Shown: positions 6,307-14,449, counted from the stretch's first letter. The stretch is 16,184 nucleotides of DNA from Micrococcales bacterium UBA3913 (GCA_002391425.1 DGEZ01000114.1:1-16184); one strand, 5' to 3'. The notes: generated by a model from the letters alone, not told the origin. Numbers and translations are program-made.

Positions 6307-8595
6307 TTAGGCGCTGTGGTGGAAGGTGCGGCTAAGCACGTCGAGCTGCTGCTCGCGGGTGAGCTTCACGAAGTTCACCGCATAGCCGGAGACGCGAACG
6401 GTGAGGTTCGGGTAGTTCTCCGGGTGCTCCATGGCGTCCACCAGGGTGTCCTTGTTGAGCACGTTGATGTTGGCGTGGTAGAGACCCTCGCCCATCCCCG
6501 CGTCAAGGACGCCTACCAGGTTGTGGACCCGCTCTTCCTCATCCCGGCCCAGCGCGGTCGGCGTGATCGTGTTGGTCAACGAGATGCCGTCGAGTGCGTC
6601 GTTGTAGTCGAGCTTACCGACCGACAACATGCTGGCGACCATGCCGTGTGTGTCCTCGCCGTTCTCCGGGTTTGCACCAGGAGCGAAGGGGGTGCCCTTC
6701 TTGTGGCCGGAGGGGAACGCGCCCGTGGCCTTGCCATAGACCACATTCGAGGTGATCGTCAGCACGGACTGGGTGGGAACGGCGTCACGGTATGTCGGCA
6801 GCTTGCGGATCTTCTCCATGACGGTGTGCACCACGAGCTGTGCGAGCTCATCGGCGCGGTCATCGTCGTTGCCGTACTTCGGGAAGTCTCCCTCTGTGAT
6901 GTAGTCGACGATCAGCCCTGTTTCGTCGCGCACCGGCGTCACCTTCGCGTACTTGATGGCGGACAGGCTGTCCGCGACGATGGAGAGACCGGCGATGCCG
7001 CAGCCGAGGGTACGCACGATCTCGTTGTCGTGCAGTGCCATCTCAACAGCCTCGTAGGCGTAGCGATCGTGGCAGTAGTGGATGATGTTCAGCGCCTCGA
7101 CATAGGTCTCGACAACCCACTGCAACATCGAGTCGTAACGGGCCCAGACGTCATCGAAATCGAGCGGACCGTCGCCCTGCACGGGCTCGTGCCCGGGGAC
7201 GATCAATTCGCCGGTCATCTCGTCGCGGCCACCATTGATCGCGTAGAGCAGGGACTTCGCCGCATTCACGCGTGCGCCGAAGAACTGCATCTGCTTGCCC
7301 ACCCGCATGGGGGAGACGCAGCAGGCAATCGCGGCGTCGTCGCCCCAGTGCTCACGAATCTGGCAATCGGACTCGTACTGGATCGCGCTGGTCTCGATGC
7401 TGATTGCGGCGCAGAATTCCTTGTAGCCCTCGGGCAGCTTCGGATCCCAGAAGATCGTGATGTTCGGTTCCGGGGCGGGGCCGAGGTTGCGCAGAGTCTG
7501 CAGCAGACGGAACGACGTCTTGGTCACCATGTGGCGTCCGTCGTCGCCGAAGCCTGCGTCAGACCACGTTGCCCAGTAGGGGTCGCCGGAGAAGATCTGA
7601 TCGTAGTCAATGGTGCGCAGGAAGCGAACGATGCGCAGCTTGAGCACCAGGGCGTCGATGATCTCCTGCGCATCCTGCTCCGAGATCAGGCCGTTAGCCA
7701 GATCGCGCTCGAAGTAGATGTCGAAGAACGAGGACAGACGACCGATCGACATGGCCGCCCCATCCTGGGACTTGACCGATGCGAGGTAGCCGAAGTATGT
7801 CCACTGGACGGCTTCCTTGGCTGTCTTCGCCGGCTTGCTGATGTCAAATCCGTAGAACTCGGCCATCCGCTTGAGCTTCTTCAGTGCCTTGATCTGCTCG
7901 GAGTGCTCTTCGCGGTAACGGGCCCAGTTCTCGCTGAACGGCTGGTTGGTGACGGCGTCCTTATCCTTCTGCTTCTGAGCGATGAGGAAGTCGACTCCAT
8001 ACAATGCGACGCGACGATAGTCGCCGATGATGCGGCCGCGGCCGTAGGCATCGGGCAGACCGGTGATGATGTGCGAGTGACGCGCAGCGCGAATGCGGGG
8101 CGTATAAATGTCGAACACTGCATCGTTGTGGGTCTTGCGGTAGCGCGTGAAGATCTTCTTGACCTCGGGGTTGGGCTCCTTGCCCGCCTCCTTGATCGCG
8201 GTCTCCACCATGCGCCACCCACCGTTGGGCATCATGGCGCGCTTCAGGGGAACATCGGTCTGCAGGCCGACGATGACATCGTCCTGGTCGCTGATGTATC
8301 CCGCGGGGAATGCGTCGATGTCTGCGGGGATGTCGGTGTCGACATCGTAGACGCGCTTCTTGCGCTCTACCGACAGGTAATTCTTCTCGAGGTAGTCCCA
8401 CACGGACAGCGTCTTCGCTGTCGGACCTGCGAGGAAGCTGGAATCCCCGTCGTACGGGGTGTAGTTGCTCTGGATGAAGTCGCGTACGTCAATGTCTTGG
8501 CGCCACGCTTCTCCAGAAAAACCCGCCCACGCGATCTCGGCGGGAGACTTGCCTTCCTGGCCCTTTTCCTGGCCAACTGGGTTGACGATCGTCAT
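6307..8595 (-). CDS. pflB: Pyruvate formate-lyase (formate C-acetyltransferase)
   Basis: A 762-residue glycyl-radical enzyme that cleaves pyruvate with CoA to acetyl-CoA and formate in anaerobic mixed-acid fermentation. E. coli PflB is 760 residues. The adjacent catalytic cysteines lie in IACCVSPMR (Cys425, Cys426; E. coli 418/419). The radical-bearing glycine lies in RVSGYAV (Gly737; E. coli 734), and the protein ends with the usual LTREQQLDVLSRTF stretch. The ATG at 8593-8595 follows AAAGGGG at 8 nt. The enzyme needs an activase (PflA, radical SAM) to install the glycyl radical; no pflA lies on either side within the window. It is convergent with the sugar importer, whose sugars could feed it through glycolysis, and divergent from the glycosyltransferase. 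Assignment is firm. Confidence 0.98.
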   Translation of the reverse strand: MTIVNPVGQEKGQEGKSPAEIAWAGFSGEAWRQDIDVRDFIQSNYTPYDGDSSFLAGPTAKTLSVWDYLEKNYLSVERKKRVYDVDTDIPADIDAFPAGYISDQDDVIVGLQTDVPLKRAMMPNGGWRMVETAIKEAGKEPNPEVKKIFTRYRKTHNDAVFDIYTPRIRAARHSHIITGLPDAYGRGRIIGDYRRVALYGVDFLIAQKQKDKDAVTNQPFSENWARYREEHSEQIKALKKLKRMAEFYGFDISKPAKTAKEAVQWTYFGYLASVKSQDGAAMSIGRLSSFFDIYFERDLANGLISEQDAQEIIDALVLKLRIVRFLRTIDYDQIFSGDPYWATWSDAGFGDDGRHMVTKTSFRLLQTLRNLGPAPEPNITIFWDPKLPEGYKEFCAAISIETSAIQYESDCQIREHWGDDAAIACCVSPMRVGKQMQFFGARVNAAKSLLYAINGGRDEMTGELIVPGHEPVQGDGPLDFDDVWARYDSMLQWVVETYVEALNIIHYCHDRYAYEAVEMALHDNEIVRTLGCGIAGLSIVADSLSAIKYAKVTPVRDETGLIVDYITEGDFPKYGNDDDRADELAQLVVHTVMEKIRKLPTYRDAVPTQSVLTITSNVVYGKATGAFPSGHKKGTPFAPGANPENGEDTHGMVASMLSVGKLDYNDALDGISLTNTITPTALGRDEEERVHNLVGVLDAGMGEGLYHANINVLNKDTLVDAMEHPENYPNLTVRVSGYAVNFVKLTREQQLDVLSRTFHHSA

Positions 8596-8694
8596 GCGAT
8601 GCGCCCCTTTCGTGCTCCGTCTTCGTATGCGTCGCGGCCGTTAACCGCTGTAATGACTCTTACGTTAAAAGGCCGAGAAAGAAAGCAAAAAGTA

Positions 8695-8700
8695 TTTATA
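8695..8700 (-). promoter_or_regulatory. pflB: Possible pflB -10 element in an AT-rich patch
   Basis: TATAAA on the minus strand lies in the only AT-rich stretch of this region (about 8660-8702) and would give a leader of about 90 nt. An alternative is TACTTT (8689-8694) with TTGTGT (8712-8717) as -35 at 17 bp. I see no FNR-like or Rex-like palindrome. Confidence 0.35.
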
Positions 8701-8712
8701 GAACGTAGCGTA

Positions 8713-8743
8713 CACAAAGCCCTCTTTCGGGAGGGCTTTTGTG
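8713..8743. terminator. Rho-independent-type hairpin between divergent genes
   Basis: CACAAAGCCCTC (8713-8724), loop TTTCGG, then GAGGGCTTTTGTG (8731-8743) form a stem of up to 12 bp with one unpaired T. T-rich tails occur in both directions (TTTTGTG on plus, TTTGTGT on minus). It lies between the starts of pflB and the glycosyltransferase, where no known gene ends. Confidence 0.65.
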
Positions 8744-8773
8744 CACCTCCACAACATGCTCGGAACTGTACGA

Positions 8774-8779
8774 TACGAT
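8774..8779 (+). promoter_or_regulatory. -10 element for a leaderless glycosyltransferase transcript
   Basis: TACGAT ends 6 nt before an in-frame GTG at 8786. A second TACGAT overlaps its first base (8769-8774). No good -35 is seen. Confidence 0.45.
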
Positions 8780-8785
8780 GTTCCG

Positions 8786-10192
8786 GTGCTATCCGACGAG
8801 GCGATGACTGTTCATCAATCATTCACCGCACGTTCACTGCGCACGTTGTGCCGACAGATGCTGTCGCGCCCTGTGGCGTTCTGGGTGTGTTTCTTCCTCG
8901 GGCACGCATTCGTGGCCATCCTGGGCACCGTTCTTGGTGGCGTCGGAGACGTCTACTGGTACGCAAATCAGATTCGGAAGGCGTTCGTCACCGGTGTGTG
9001 GCCGGCGGTGGACACGTCATTCGTGTACCCGGGCGGGTCGCTGCCCGTCCTGCTCATCCCATATATATTCGGCACCGCCGCCTACTACCCCCTCTGGATC
9101 CTGCTGGTGACAGCCCTGAACACGGCAGCGGCGCTTTCCGTGCTCGGGTGGAACCCGCGCAACACACAGAAACTGTGGCTGTGCTGGTGGTGGCTCGCGT
9201 TCATCGTCCTCCTCGGTCCGGTGGCTCTGAGCCGGGTCGACTCCGTGAGCGTGCCGATCACGCTCATCGCCCTTTCCTGGCTATGGAGACGCCCGCGCAT
9301 CAGCGGGGCTCTGCTCGCTCTCGCTGGCTGGATCAAGATTTGGCCGATCGCGGTCTTCGGTGCCCTGTTCCTGTTGTTGCGCCGCAGATGGGCACTGTTC
9401 ACGGGGGCGTTCCTCTTTACGATTGCGCTCGTCGCGGGCTACCTCGTCCTGGGTGCCTCCCCTGAGGTGATCTTCGGGTTCATCACCTCGCAGAATGACC
9501 GCGGGATTCAGGCCGAGGCTGTCGCGGCCACCCCCTTCCTGTGGATTGGCGCGTTGGGGGGACCAGCCGGGATCGTGTGGAACTCGCACCTGCTCACCAA
9601 CGAAATCTATGGGGTAGGAGTTACCGTCGCCGGGGATGTGCTCCAGCCGCTCATGGTTCTCGCCGCTGCGGCGCTGTGCGCGCTCGCTGTGCTGGCGCGG
9701 CGCTCGGGGGCGCGCATCCGGAGCGTCCTCCCGGTGCTCATGCTCGGGTTGGTGCTGGTGCTCATCGTGTTCAACAAAGTAGGGTCGCCCCAGTTCATGT
9801 CCTGGTTGGCCGTTCCGGTGATCGTCGGGCTGGTCATGCAGCAGCGCGATTTCGAGGTACCCGCCCGGTACACGCTGATCGTCGCTGGCCTCACGCAGGT
9901 GATCTTCCCGACGCTCTACTACCTCTTTCTCTGGCTCAACCCGGCACTTCTCATCGTTGCAACCATCCGCAATGGCCTGCTGGTGTTTCTCCTGGGCTGG
10001 TGCTTCGCGCGGTTGTCCGTGCAGTGGCGGGATGCGCGTACCGGTCGCGTCGTGGTGAGAGTTCACCGCTTCGCCGATCGGGTCCGACGTGATGTGGGTG
10101 CCACCGCGGGGGCCACCGTGTCGGCTGCTACGGAGTCTGCCATGGCGGCTGCGTCTTCCGCATCCGTCTCGGCACGCCCGGCTCAGGAGTGA
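8786..10192 (+). CDS. GT87-like polytopic membrane glycosyltransferase
   Basis: A 468-residue protein with about ten hydrophobic segments, resembling the GT-C fold GT87/DUF2029 family. That family includes mycobacterial mannosyltransferase PimE and uses polyprenyl-phosphate sugars to build cell-envelope glycolipids or glycans. Supporting signs are GDVYWY in the first outer loop, with an acidic residue typical of the catalytic site, FVYPGG in place of the usual YPP motif, SRVDSVS and WIKIWP. The C-terminal tail is soluble and Ala/Ser-rich (about the last 30 residues). Start choice: GTG 8786 has a -10 hexamer 6 nt before it; ATG 8804 has GAGG only 2 nt away; ATG 8741 lies at the terminator hairpin and is unlikely. 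The last 10 bp overlap the convergent metX. The sugar and acceptor are unknown. Confidence 0.75.
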   Translation: MLSDEAMTVHQSFTARSLRTLCRQMLSRPVAFWVCFFLGHAFVAILGTVLGGVGDVYWYANQIRKAFVTGVWPAVDTSFVYPGGSLPVLLIPYIFGTAAYYPLWILLVTALNTAAALSVLGWNPRNTQKLWLCWWWLAFIVLLGPVALSRVDSVSVPITLIALSWLWRRPRISGALLALAGWIKIWPIAVFGALFLLLRRRWALFTGAFLFTIALVAGYLVLGASPEVIFGFITSQNDRGIQAEAVAATPFLWIGALGGPAGIVWNSHLLTNEIYGVGVTVAGDVLQPLMVLAAAALCALAVLARRSGARIRSVLPVLMLGLVLVLIVFNKVGSPQFMSWLAVPVIVGLVMQQRDFEVPARYTLIVAGLTQVIFPTLYYLFLWLNPALLIVATIRNGLLVFLLGWCFARLSVQWRDARTGRVVVRVHRFADRVRRDVGATAGATVSAATESAMAAASSASVSARPAQE

Positions 10193-11385
10193 ACGAGCAA
10201 CTCCTCGATGAGGGGTCCGATGTCGTGCGTTTCAATGAGGAATGCGTCATGACCGTGAATCGAGTCAACCACGTGGGGTTCTGATCCCGTCACTGAGGTT
10301 CGTACGTGCGCGCTGATCTCTCGCTGAGCATCCACGGGGAAGAGTCTGTCGGTAGTTATCCCGACGACGAGGGTTCGAGCCGTGATGCGCTCAAGCGCGG
10401 TTGCGATTCCCCCTCTGCCTCGCCCAACATCGTGTGAATTCATCGCGCGCATGAGGCAGAGGTAACTGTTCGCGTCAAAGCGGCGGGTGAATTTGTTGCC
10501 GTGGAAGTCCAGGTACGACTCCACGCTGAACCGGCCCGACCCGAAGAGGGGAGAGACCGTGCTCTGTGCGGCTCTGCCGAAGCGCCCCTCGAGTTCAGCG
10601 GCGCTCCGGTAGCTCAGCAACGCGATCCGCCGTGCGAGGGCGAGACCATGGTGCGGGCCATCGGGGCTGTCATAGTATCGCCCGCCTCGAAAGGCTGGAT
10701 CGGAGACGATCGCCTCGTGCTGGACGTGGTTGAGGGCGATCTGATCGGCAGGAGTGGCTGCGGGGGCGGCGAGGACAGCGCACCGTTCGACACGATCGGG
10801 CCACGACACCGCCCATTCCAGTGCATGCATGCCGCCCATGGAGCCGCCAATGACCGCGTGCCACCGCCGTATGCCCAGTCTGTCTGCGAGGAGGGCCTGC
10901 GCGGCCACCTGGTCCCGGATGGTCAGGACGGGAAAGTCGGGGCCCCACTCCTGCCCGTTTGGACGCTGCGAGCTCGGCCCGGTGGAACCCTGACACCCGC
11001 CGAGTACGTTCGCGCAGACCACGAACCAGCGTCCCGTGTCCACGGCGCGGCCAGGGCCGACAAGGTCGGACCACCAGCCGGCGGTGGGTTGTCCCGGGCC
11101 TGAGGGCCCGCTCACGTGGGCATCTCCGGTGAGTGCGTGCAGAATGAGGATGGCGTTGTCCGCCTCTGCGGACAACGTCCCCCACGTCTCATACGCGATA
11201 CGCGCGTCCTTCAGGGTGACCCCGGACTCCAGGGCGACGTCGACGCTGACGAACCGTCGTCCCGCAACGGGGTCACCGGACCGCCACGCCCCCGTGACGG
11301 GAGGAGCGCCGGCAAGGCGCAACAAGTCCTCCGCCGTCACGAGGTGTGGTGAGGCCAGTGTCTGATCCGGGTTCTGTGCATCCAT
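10183..11385 (-). CDS. metX: Homoserine O-acetyltransferase
   Basis: A 400-residue alpha/beta-hydrolase-fold enzyme that transfers acetyl from acetyl-CoA to L-homoserine in methionine synthesis. Visible are NAILILHALTGDAH (77-90), CQGSTGPSS (131-139), the nucleophile elbow GGSMGGMHALEW (180-191) with Ser182, Asp346 in TTDRLFPV, and His379 in HGHDAFL, making a complete catalytic triad. It starts 24 bp after the metY stop on the same strand, so the two form an operon with metX second, and its product is the substrate of MetY. The ATG at 11385 is the first start after an in-frame TGA. It has no clear Shine-Dalgarno, so it may rely on coupling to metY. Some members of this family use succinyl-CoA, and the exact acyl donor cannot be proven by eye. 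Confidence 0.95.
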   Translation of the reverse strand: MDAQNPDQTLASPHLVTAEDLLRLAGAPPVTGAWRSGDPVAGRRFVSVDVALESGVTLKDARIAYETWGTLSAEADNAILILHALTGDAHVSGPSGPGQPTAGWWSDLVGPGRAVDTGRWFVVCANVLGGCQGSTGPSSQRPNGQEWGPDFPVLTIRDQVAAQALLADRLGIRRWHAVIGGSMGGMHALEWAVSWPDRVERCAVLAAPAATPADQIALNHVQHEAIVSDPAFRGGRYYDSPDGPHHGLALARRIALLSYRSAAELEGRFGRAAQSTVSPLFGSGRFSVESYLDFHGNKFTRRFDANSYLCLMRAMNSHDVGRGRGGIATALERITARTLVVGITTDRLFPVDAQREISAHVRTSVTGSEPHVVDSIHGHDAFLIETHDIGPLIEELLVHS

Positions 11386-11409
11386 TCGTCATCTGCCGCC
11401 GTCTCGACC

Positions 11410-12741
11410 TCAGTCGATACTGACGGATTCTCCCTGGCTCGCGCGTACCGCCTCGAACGCATCGGCGAGGTCGGCCTTGAGATCGTCAACCCCCTCCAGC
11501 CCAATGGAGAGCCGGACGAGCCCCGGCGTCACGCCTGCGGCTAGCTGGTCCTCGGCGGAGAGCTGAGAGTGGGTGGTGGATGCTGGGTGTGCGATCAAGC
11601 TGCGCACATCCCCGATATTCACCAGGTGGGAGAACAAGGAGACCGATTCGACGAATGTTCGTCCGGCGTCCACTCCGCCGTGTAGCTCGAAGGAGACGAG
11701 CCCCGATACACCCCGCGGAGCATACTTCTGGGCTGCCGCGTACCACGGGCTGGAGACCAGCCCGGCGTAGTTGACGCTCGCCACCTCAGGGCGTTGTTCC
11801 AACCAGGTCGCGATATCCACGGCGTTCTGGACGTGCCTCTCAATGCGCACGCTCAAGGTCTCGATGCCCTGTAACAGATTCCATGCGGCCTGCGGGGCGA
11901 TGGCGGCGCCCAGGTCGCGCAGCAACTGAACCCTGGCCTTGATGATGTAGGCGATGCCATCCCCGAGCGCCTCGGTGTAGGTGATCCCGTGGTAGGAGGG
12001 GTCCGGGCTGGTCAGGCCCGGGAACTTGTCGGAGTACTGGCTCCACGGGAACCTTCCCCCGTCGACGATGACGCCGCCGATGGTGGTGCCGTGTCCGCCG
12101 AGGTACTTGGTCGCCGAGTGGATGACGATGTCCGCCCCCCAGCGCAGCGGTTGGATGAGGTACGGAGTGGCCACCGTGTTGTCCACAATCAGGGGGACCC
12201 CGGATTCGTGCGCCACCTGGGCGACTGTCTCAATGTCGAGGACGTTGATCTGCGGGTTTCCGATGGTCTCCGCGAAGAACAGCTTCGTATTCGGACGAAC
12301 CGCTTGCCGCCACTGCTCGGGATCGTCCTGGTCCTCCACGAAAGTGGTTTCGATGCCCAGCTTCGCCAGCGTGTACTTAAAGAGGTTGTAGGTTCCCCCG
12401 TAGATCGACGACGAGGATACGATGTGGTCTCCCGCCTGGGCGATGTTCAGCACAGCGAATGTTTCGGCGGCCTGTCCAGAGGCTACCAGCAGGGCTGCGG
12501 TGCCCCCCTCGAGGGCGGCCACGCGCTGTTCGACGACATCCTGGGTGGGGTTCTGGATGCGCGAGTAGATGTTGCCGAATTCCTCCAGGGCAAACAGTTT
12601 TGCCGCGTGCTCGGCGTTGTCAAACACATACGAGGTGGTCTGGTAGATCGGGGTAGCTCGTGCGTGAGTTGCGGGGTCTGGGGATGCTCCGCTGTGGATC
12701 TGTCGTGTTTCGAAGGACCAGGCTGAAGGGTCGGTGCTCAT
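11410..12741 (-). CDS. metY: O-acetylhomoserine sulfhydrylase (PLP-dependent)
   Basis: A 443-residue Cys/Met-metabolism PLP enzyme that makes homocysteine from O-acetylhomoserine and sulfide, bypassing cystathionine. Length and motifs fit MetY: ETRQIHSGASPDPATHARATPIYQTTSYVF near the N-terminus, YSRIQNPT (phosphate and substrate contacts), ALLVASGQAAE, and SATKYLGGHG holding the PLP-binding lysine (Lys212). The frame also has a GTG two codons upstream (12747), but that codon overlaps the AAGGAG ribosome site (12747-12752). The ATG at 12741, spaced 5 nt from AAGGAG, is therefore the start. It is the first gene of the metY-metX operon and has a clear promoter about 50 bp upstream. The alternative is a cystathionine gamma-synthase-like enzyme, but the length and pairing with metX favour MetY. 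Confidence 0.95.
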   Translation of the reverse strand: MSTDPSAWSFETRQIHSGASPDPATHARATPIYQTTSYVFDNAEHAAKLFALEEFGNIYSRIQNPTQDVVEQRVAALEGGTAALLVASGQAAETFAVLNIAQAGDHIVSSSSIYGGTYNLFKYTLAKLGIETTFVEDQDDPEQWRQAVRPNTKLFFAETIGNPQINVLDIETVAQVAHESGVPLIVDNTVATPYLIQPLRWGADIVIHSATKYLGGHGTTIGGVIVDGGRFPWSQYSDKFPGLTSPDPSYHGITYTEALGDGIAYIIKARVQLLRDLGAAIAPQAAWNLLQGIETLSVRIERHVQNAVDIATWLEQRPEVASVNYAGLVSSPWYAAAQKYAPRGVSGLVSFELHGGVDAGRTFVESVSLFSHLVNIGDVRSLIAHPASTTHSQLSAEDQLAAGVTPGLVRLSIGLEGVDDLKADLADAFEAVRASQGESVSID

Positions 12742-12792
12742 CGTCACTCCTTGGGTCTGTCGCGTCGGACGCGTGCTCGGTGGGTGAGCGTG

Positions 12793-12822
12793 AGTCTAGG
12801 TTTTGCCTCCTGGGCCGGTCAA
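12793..12822 (-). promoter_or_regulatory. Promoter of the metY-metX operon
   Basis: On the minus strand, -35 TTGACC (12822-12817), an 18 bp spacer and -10 TAGACT (12798-12793) make the best-formed promoter in the window. The implied leader is about 45 nt, too short to hold a SAM riboswitch, and I see none in the gap. Confidence 0.65.
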
Positions 12823-12834
12823 CGAGTGCCCGAC

Positions 12835-12848
12835 ATGTTTCGCAACAT
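12835..12848. promoter_or_regulatory. Operator-like palindrome upstream of the metY promoter
   Basis: ATGTTTCGCAACAT has perfect 5 bp arms (ATGTT/AACAT) around TCGC. It ends 12 bp upstream of the -35 hexamer, a position suited to an activator or upstream-bound regulator. The regulator is not identified. Confidence 0.4.
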
Positions 12849-12904
12849 ACCGAGCAGCCCCCGAGTGAGGCCGCGGCCTGGGCCCCGGATGTGAGGGGCT
12901 CGGT
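12849..12904. repeat. GC-rich compound inverted repeat downstream of the MFS gene
   Basis: ACCGAGC (12849-12855) pairs with GCTCGGT (12898-12904). CCCC/GGGG lies just inside, and the loop contains the perfect palindrome AGGCCGCGGCCT (12868-12879). No T-run follows. It may end or stabilise the MFS transcript, or affect the metY promoter; neither can be decided here. Confidence 0.4.
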
Positions 12905-12954
12905 CGGGAAGCCAGGGTCAGGTGCCTGTCGAGGATCGCTCAGCAGTGCACGAA

Positions 12955-14442
12955 TCAGGACGCTTCCGGGGCAAGCCCGGGGGAGGGCTGCTGCTGCGCA
13001 TCCTCGTCGGTGAAGGCCTGCTTGGGCACGACATAGAGCAGGATCGCGGCGAGCACGGCCCCGGCGCTGCAGATCAGCCACACGAGGGTATACCCGAGAA
13101 GGCCACCTGCCGTGCTACCGGCTGCCTGTACAGCACCCAGGGGGATGACGATCGCGAACACGGAGGAGGCGAAGGACCCGCCGATCGTTTTCGTCGTGTT
13201 TGTCATGGCGGAGGCGATTCCGGTTTGCCCGATCGGTGCCGCGGCGGCAGCCGCCGAGGGCATCGCGCCCATGAGCATCCCCGCCCCGATCCCCGCGATG
13301 GCCATGCAGCCGTACATCTGGAACACATTCCCGTGCAGCACCGTCAGGGCACCGTAACCGACGGCGACCGCCCATGCGGCATAGATGAGGGTGTGCCGCG
13401 GCGAGGTGCGCCGCGAGAACACGGGAAAGAGCAGAGCCCCGACGATGAGCGACAACAGGTAACCGCCGATGAGCAGGGAACGTGCAGAGGCGGACATGCC
13501 GAGGCCGAATCCGTTCACCTCAGGGTCGGTTCCGGCGAAGGTGGACAGCGGCGTCTGGGCACCGAGCAGGCTGATTCCGATGAGGAAGGCGCACAACTGG
13601 ACCGGCCACATATTCGGCTGGCGGAACACGTGGATGTCGATGGCAGGATCCTCGCGGTGCAGGCAGTGCCGGATGAACGGCCAGAACAGGAGGATCCCGC
13701 CGATAATCAGCGCCCACACCCACCAGGTGGACAGCGGATTCGTCTTGAGGAACGTGAGCCCCGAGGTGATGCCGAGCAGCCCGAGCCCCAGGAGTGCGAA
13801 TCCGGAGGCATCCAGGGAACGACCGGGCAACGGAGTGGATTCCCGGACGAAGAACAGGATCGCGAAGAATGCGAGGGTAACCGCGATGGCAGGGAGGGCC
13901 AGGGTCAACGGCATGGATGCGGTGAGGGCTTCCTCACCGCCGAACAGGGCGAATACGCGCCCGGAGGCTACCGCCCCGACGATCGCGCCTGACTCGAGAG
14001 CCACGACGAGGAACGCAGCGGCCCCCCGGGTCGTGGATGCGGCCGTGCCCTCCTTCCGCCCGCGATCGAAGATGAGCGCGATCTCCAGGGGAAGCCACAC
14101 GGTGTAGAAGCCTTGCAGCGTCCACGCAATCCCGAAGAACACGGGTCCCTGGGCGATGACCAGCAGCCAGCTCATGGCCGCGGTCACGGCCGTGGAGATC
14201 AGGAGGACCTTCTTGTGCCCTTTCATGTCGCCGAGTTTGGCCAGGACGGGCACGACGAGTGAGGATAGCAGCAGCTGTGTGCCCTCGAAGGTGTTGAAGT
14301 CCGCATCGCTGGACAGGCCGAGGTACCGGACGATGTCGCTGGTCAGCGGCACATAGTAGCCCTGGAGGATGCCGCTGGTGATTTCAACGAAGGCAAGTGC
14401 CCCGATGAGTCCGCCCGTGACAGCGCGGAGGCGATTATTCAT
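12955..14442 (-). CDS. MFS transporter, drug/H+ antiporter-like
   Basis: A 495-residue major facilitator protein with about 14 hydrophobic segments, the size and layout of the DHA2 drug:proton antiporter group. Motif A appears after TM2 as LAKLGDMKGHKKVLL (Asp and basic residues in place). A GFYTVWLPLEIALIFDRGRKEG stretch marks the region of TM4-5. A cytoplasmic tail rich in Gln, Pro and acidic residues ends the protein. The substrate could be a drug, a metabolite or an amino acid and cannot be told. The frame extends 34 codons upstream, but the ATG at 14442 is preferred: the N-terminal part before it is hydrophilic, runs into the divergent gene's promoter, and a TAGGCT -10 lies 7 nt before this ATG. 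It is upstream of metY on the same strand, separated by 213 bp with an independent promoter. Confidence 0.88.
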   Translation of the reverse strand: MNNRLRAVTGGLIGALAFVEITSGILQGYYVPLTSDIVRYLGLSSDADFNTFEGTQLLLSSLVVPVLAKLGDMKGHKKVLLISTAVTAAMSWLLVIAQGPVFFGIAWTLQGFYTVWLPLEIALIFDRGRKEGTAASTTRGAAAFLVVALESGAIVGAVASGRVFALFGGEEALTASMPLTLALPAIAVTLAFFAILFFVRESTPLPGRSLDASGFALLGLGLLGITSGLTFLKTNPLSTWWVWALIIGGILLFWPFIRHCLHREDPAIDIHVFRQPNMWPVQLCAFLIGISLLGAQTPLSTFAGTDPEVNGFGLGMSASARSLLIGGYLLSLIVGALLFPVFSRRTSPRHTLIYAAWAVAVGYGALTVLHGNVFQMYGCMAIAGIGAGMLMGAMPSAAAAAAPIGQTGIASAMTNTTKTIGGSFASSVFAIVIPLGAVQAAGSTAGGLLGYTLVWLICSAGAVLAAILLYVVPKQAFTDEDAQQQPSPGLAPEAS

Positions 14443-14449
14443 GACTGCA

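Noticed and set aside
6316..9465. Very long open frame (about 1049 codons) on the plus strand
   Set aside because: It is antisense to pflB, whose protein is unmistakable, and runs into the wrong frame of the glycosyltransferase gene. Codon bias in GC-rich DNA leaves such frames open.
12742..12954. A SAM riboswitch before metY
   Set aside because: No SAM-I, SAM-II or SAM-IV core was recognisable, and the promoter at 12793-12822 leaves only about 45 nt of leader.
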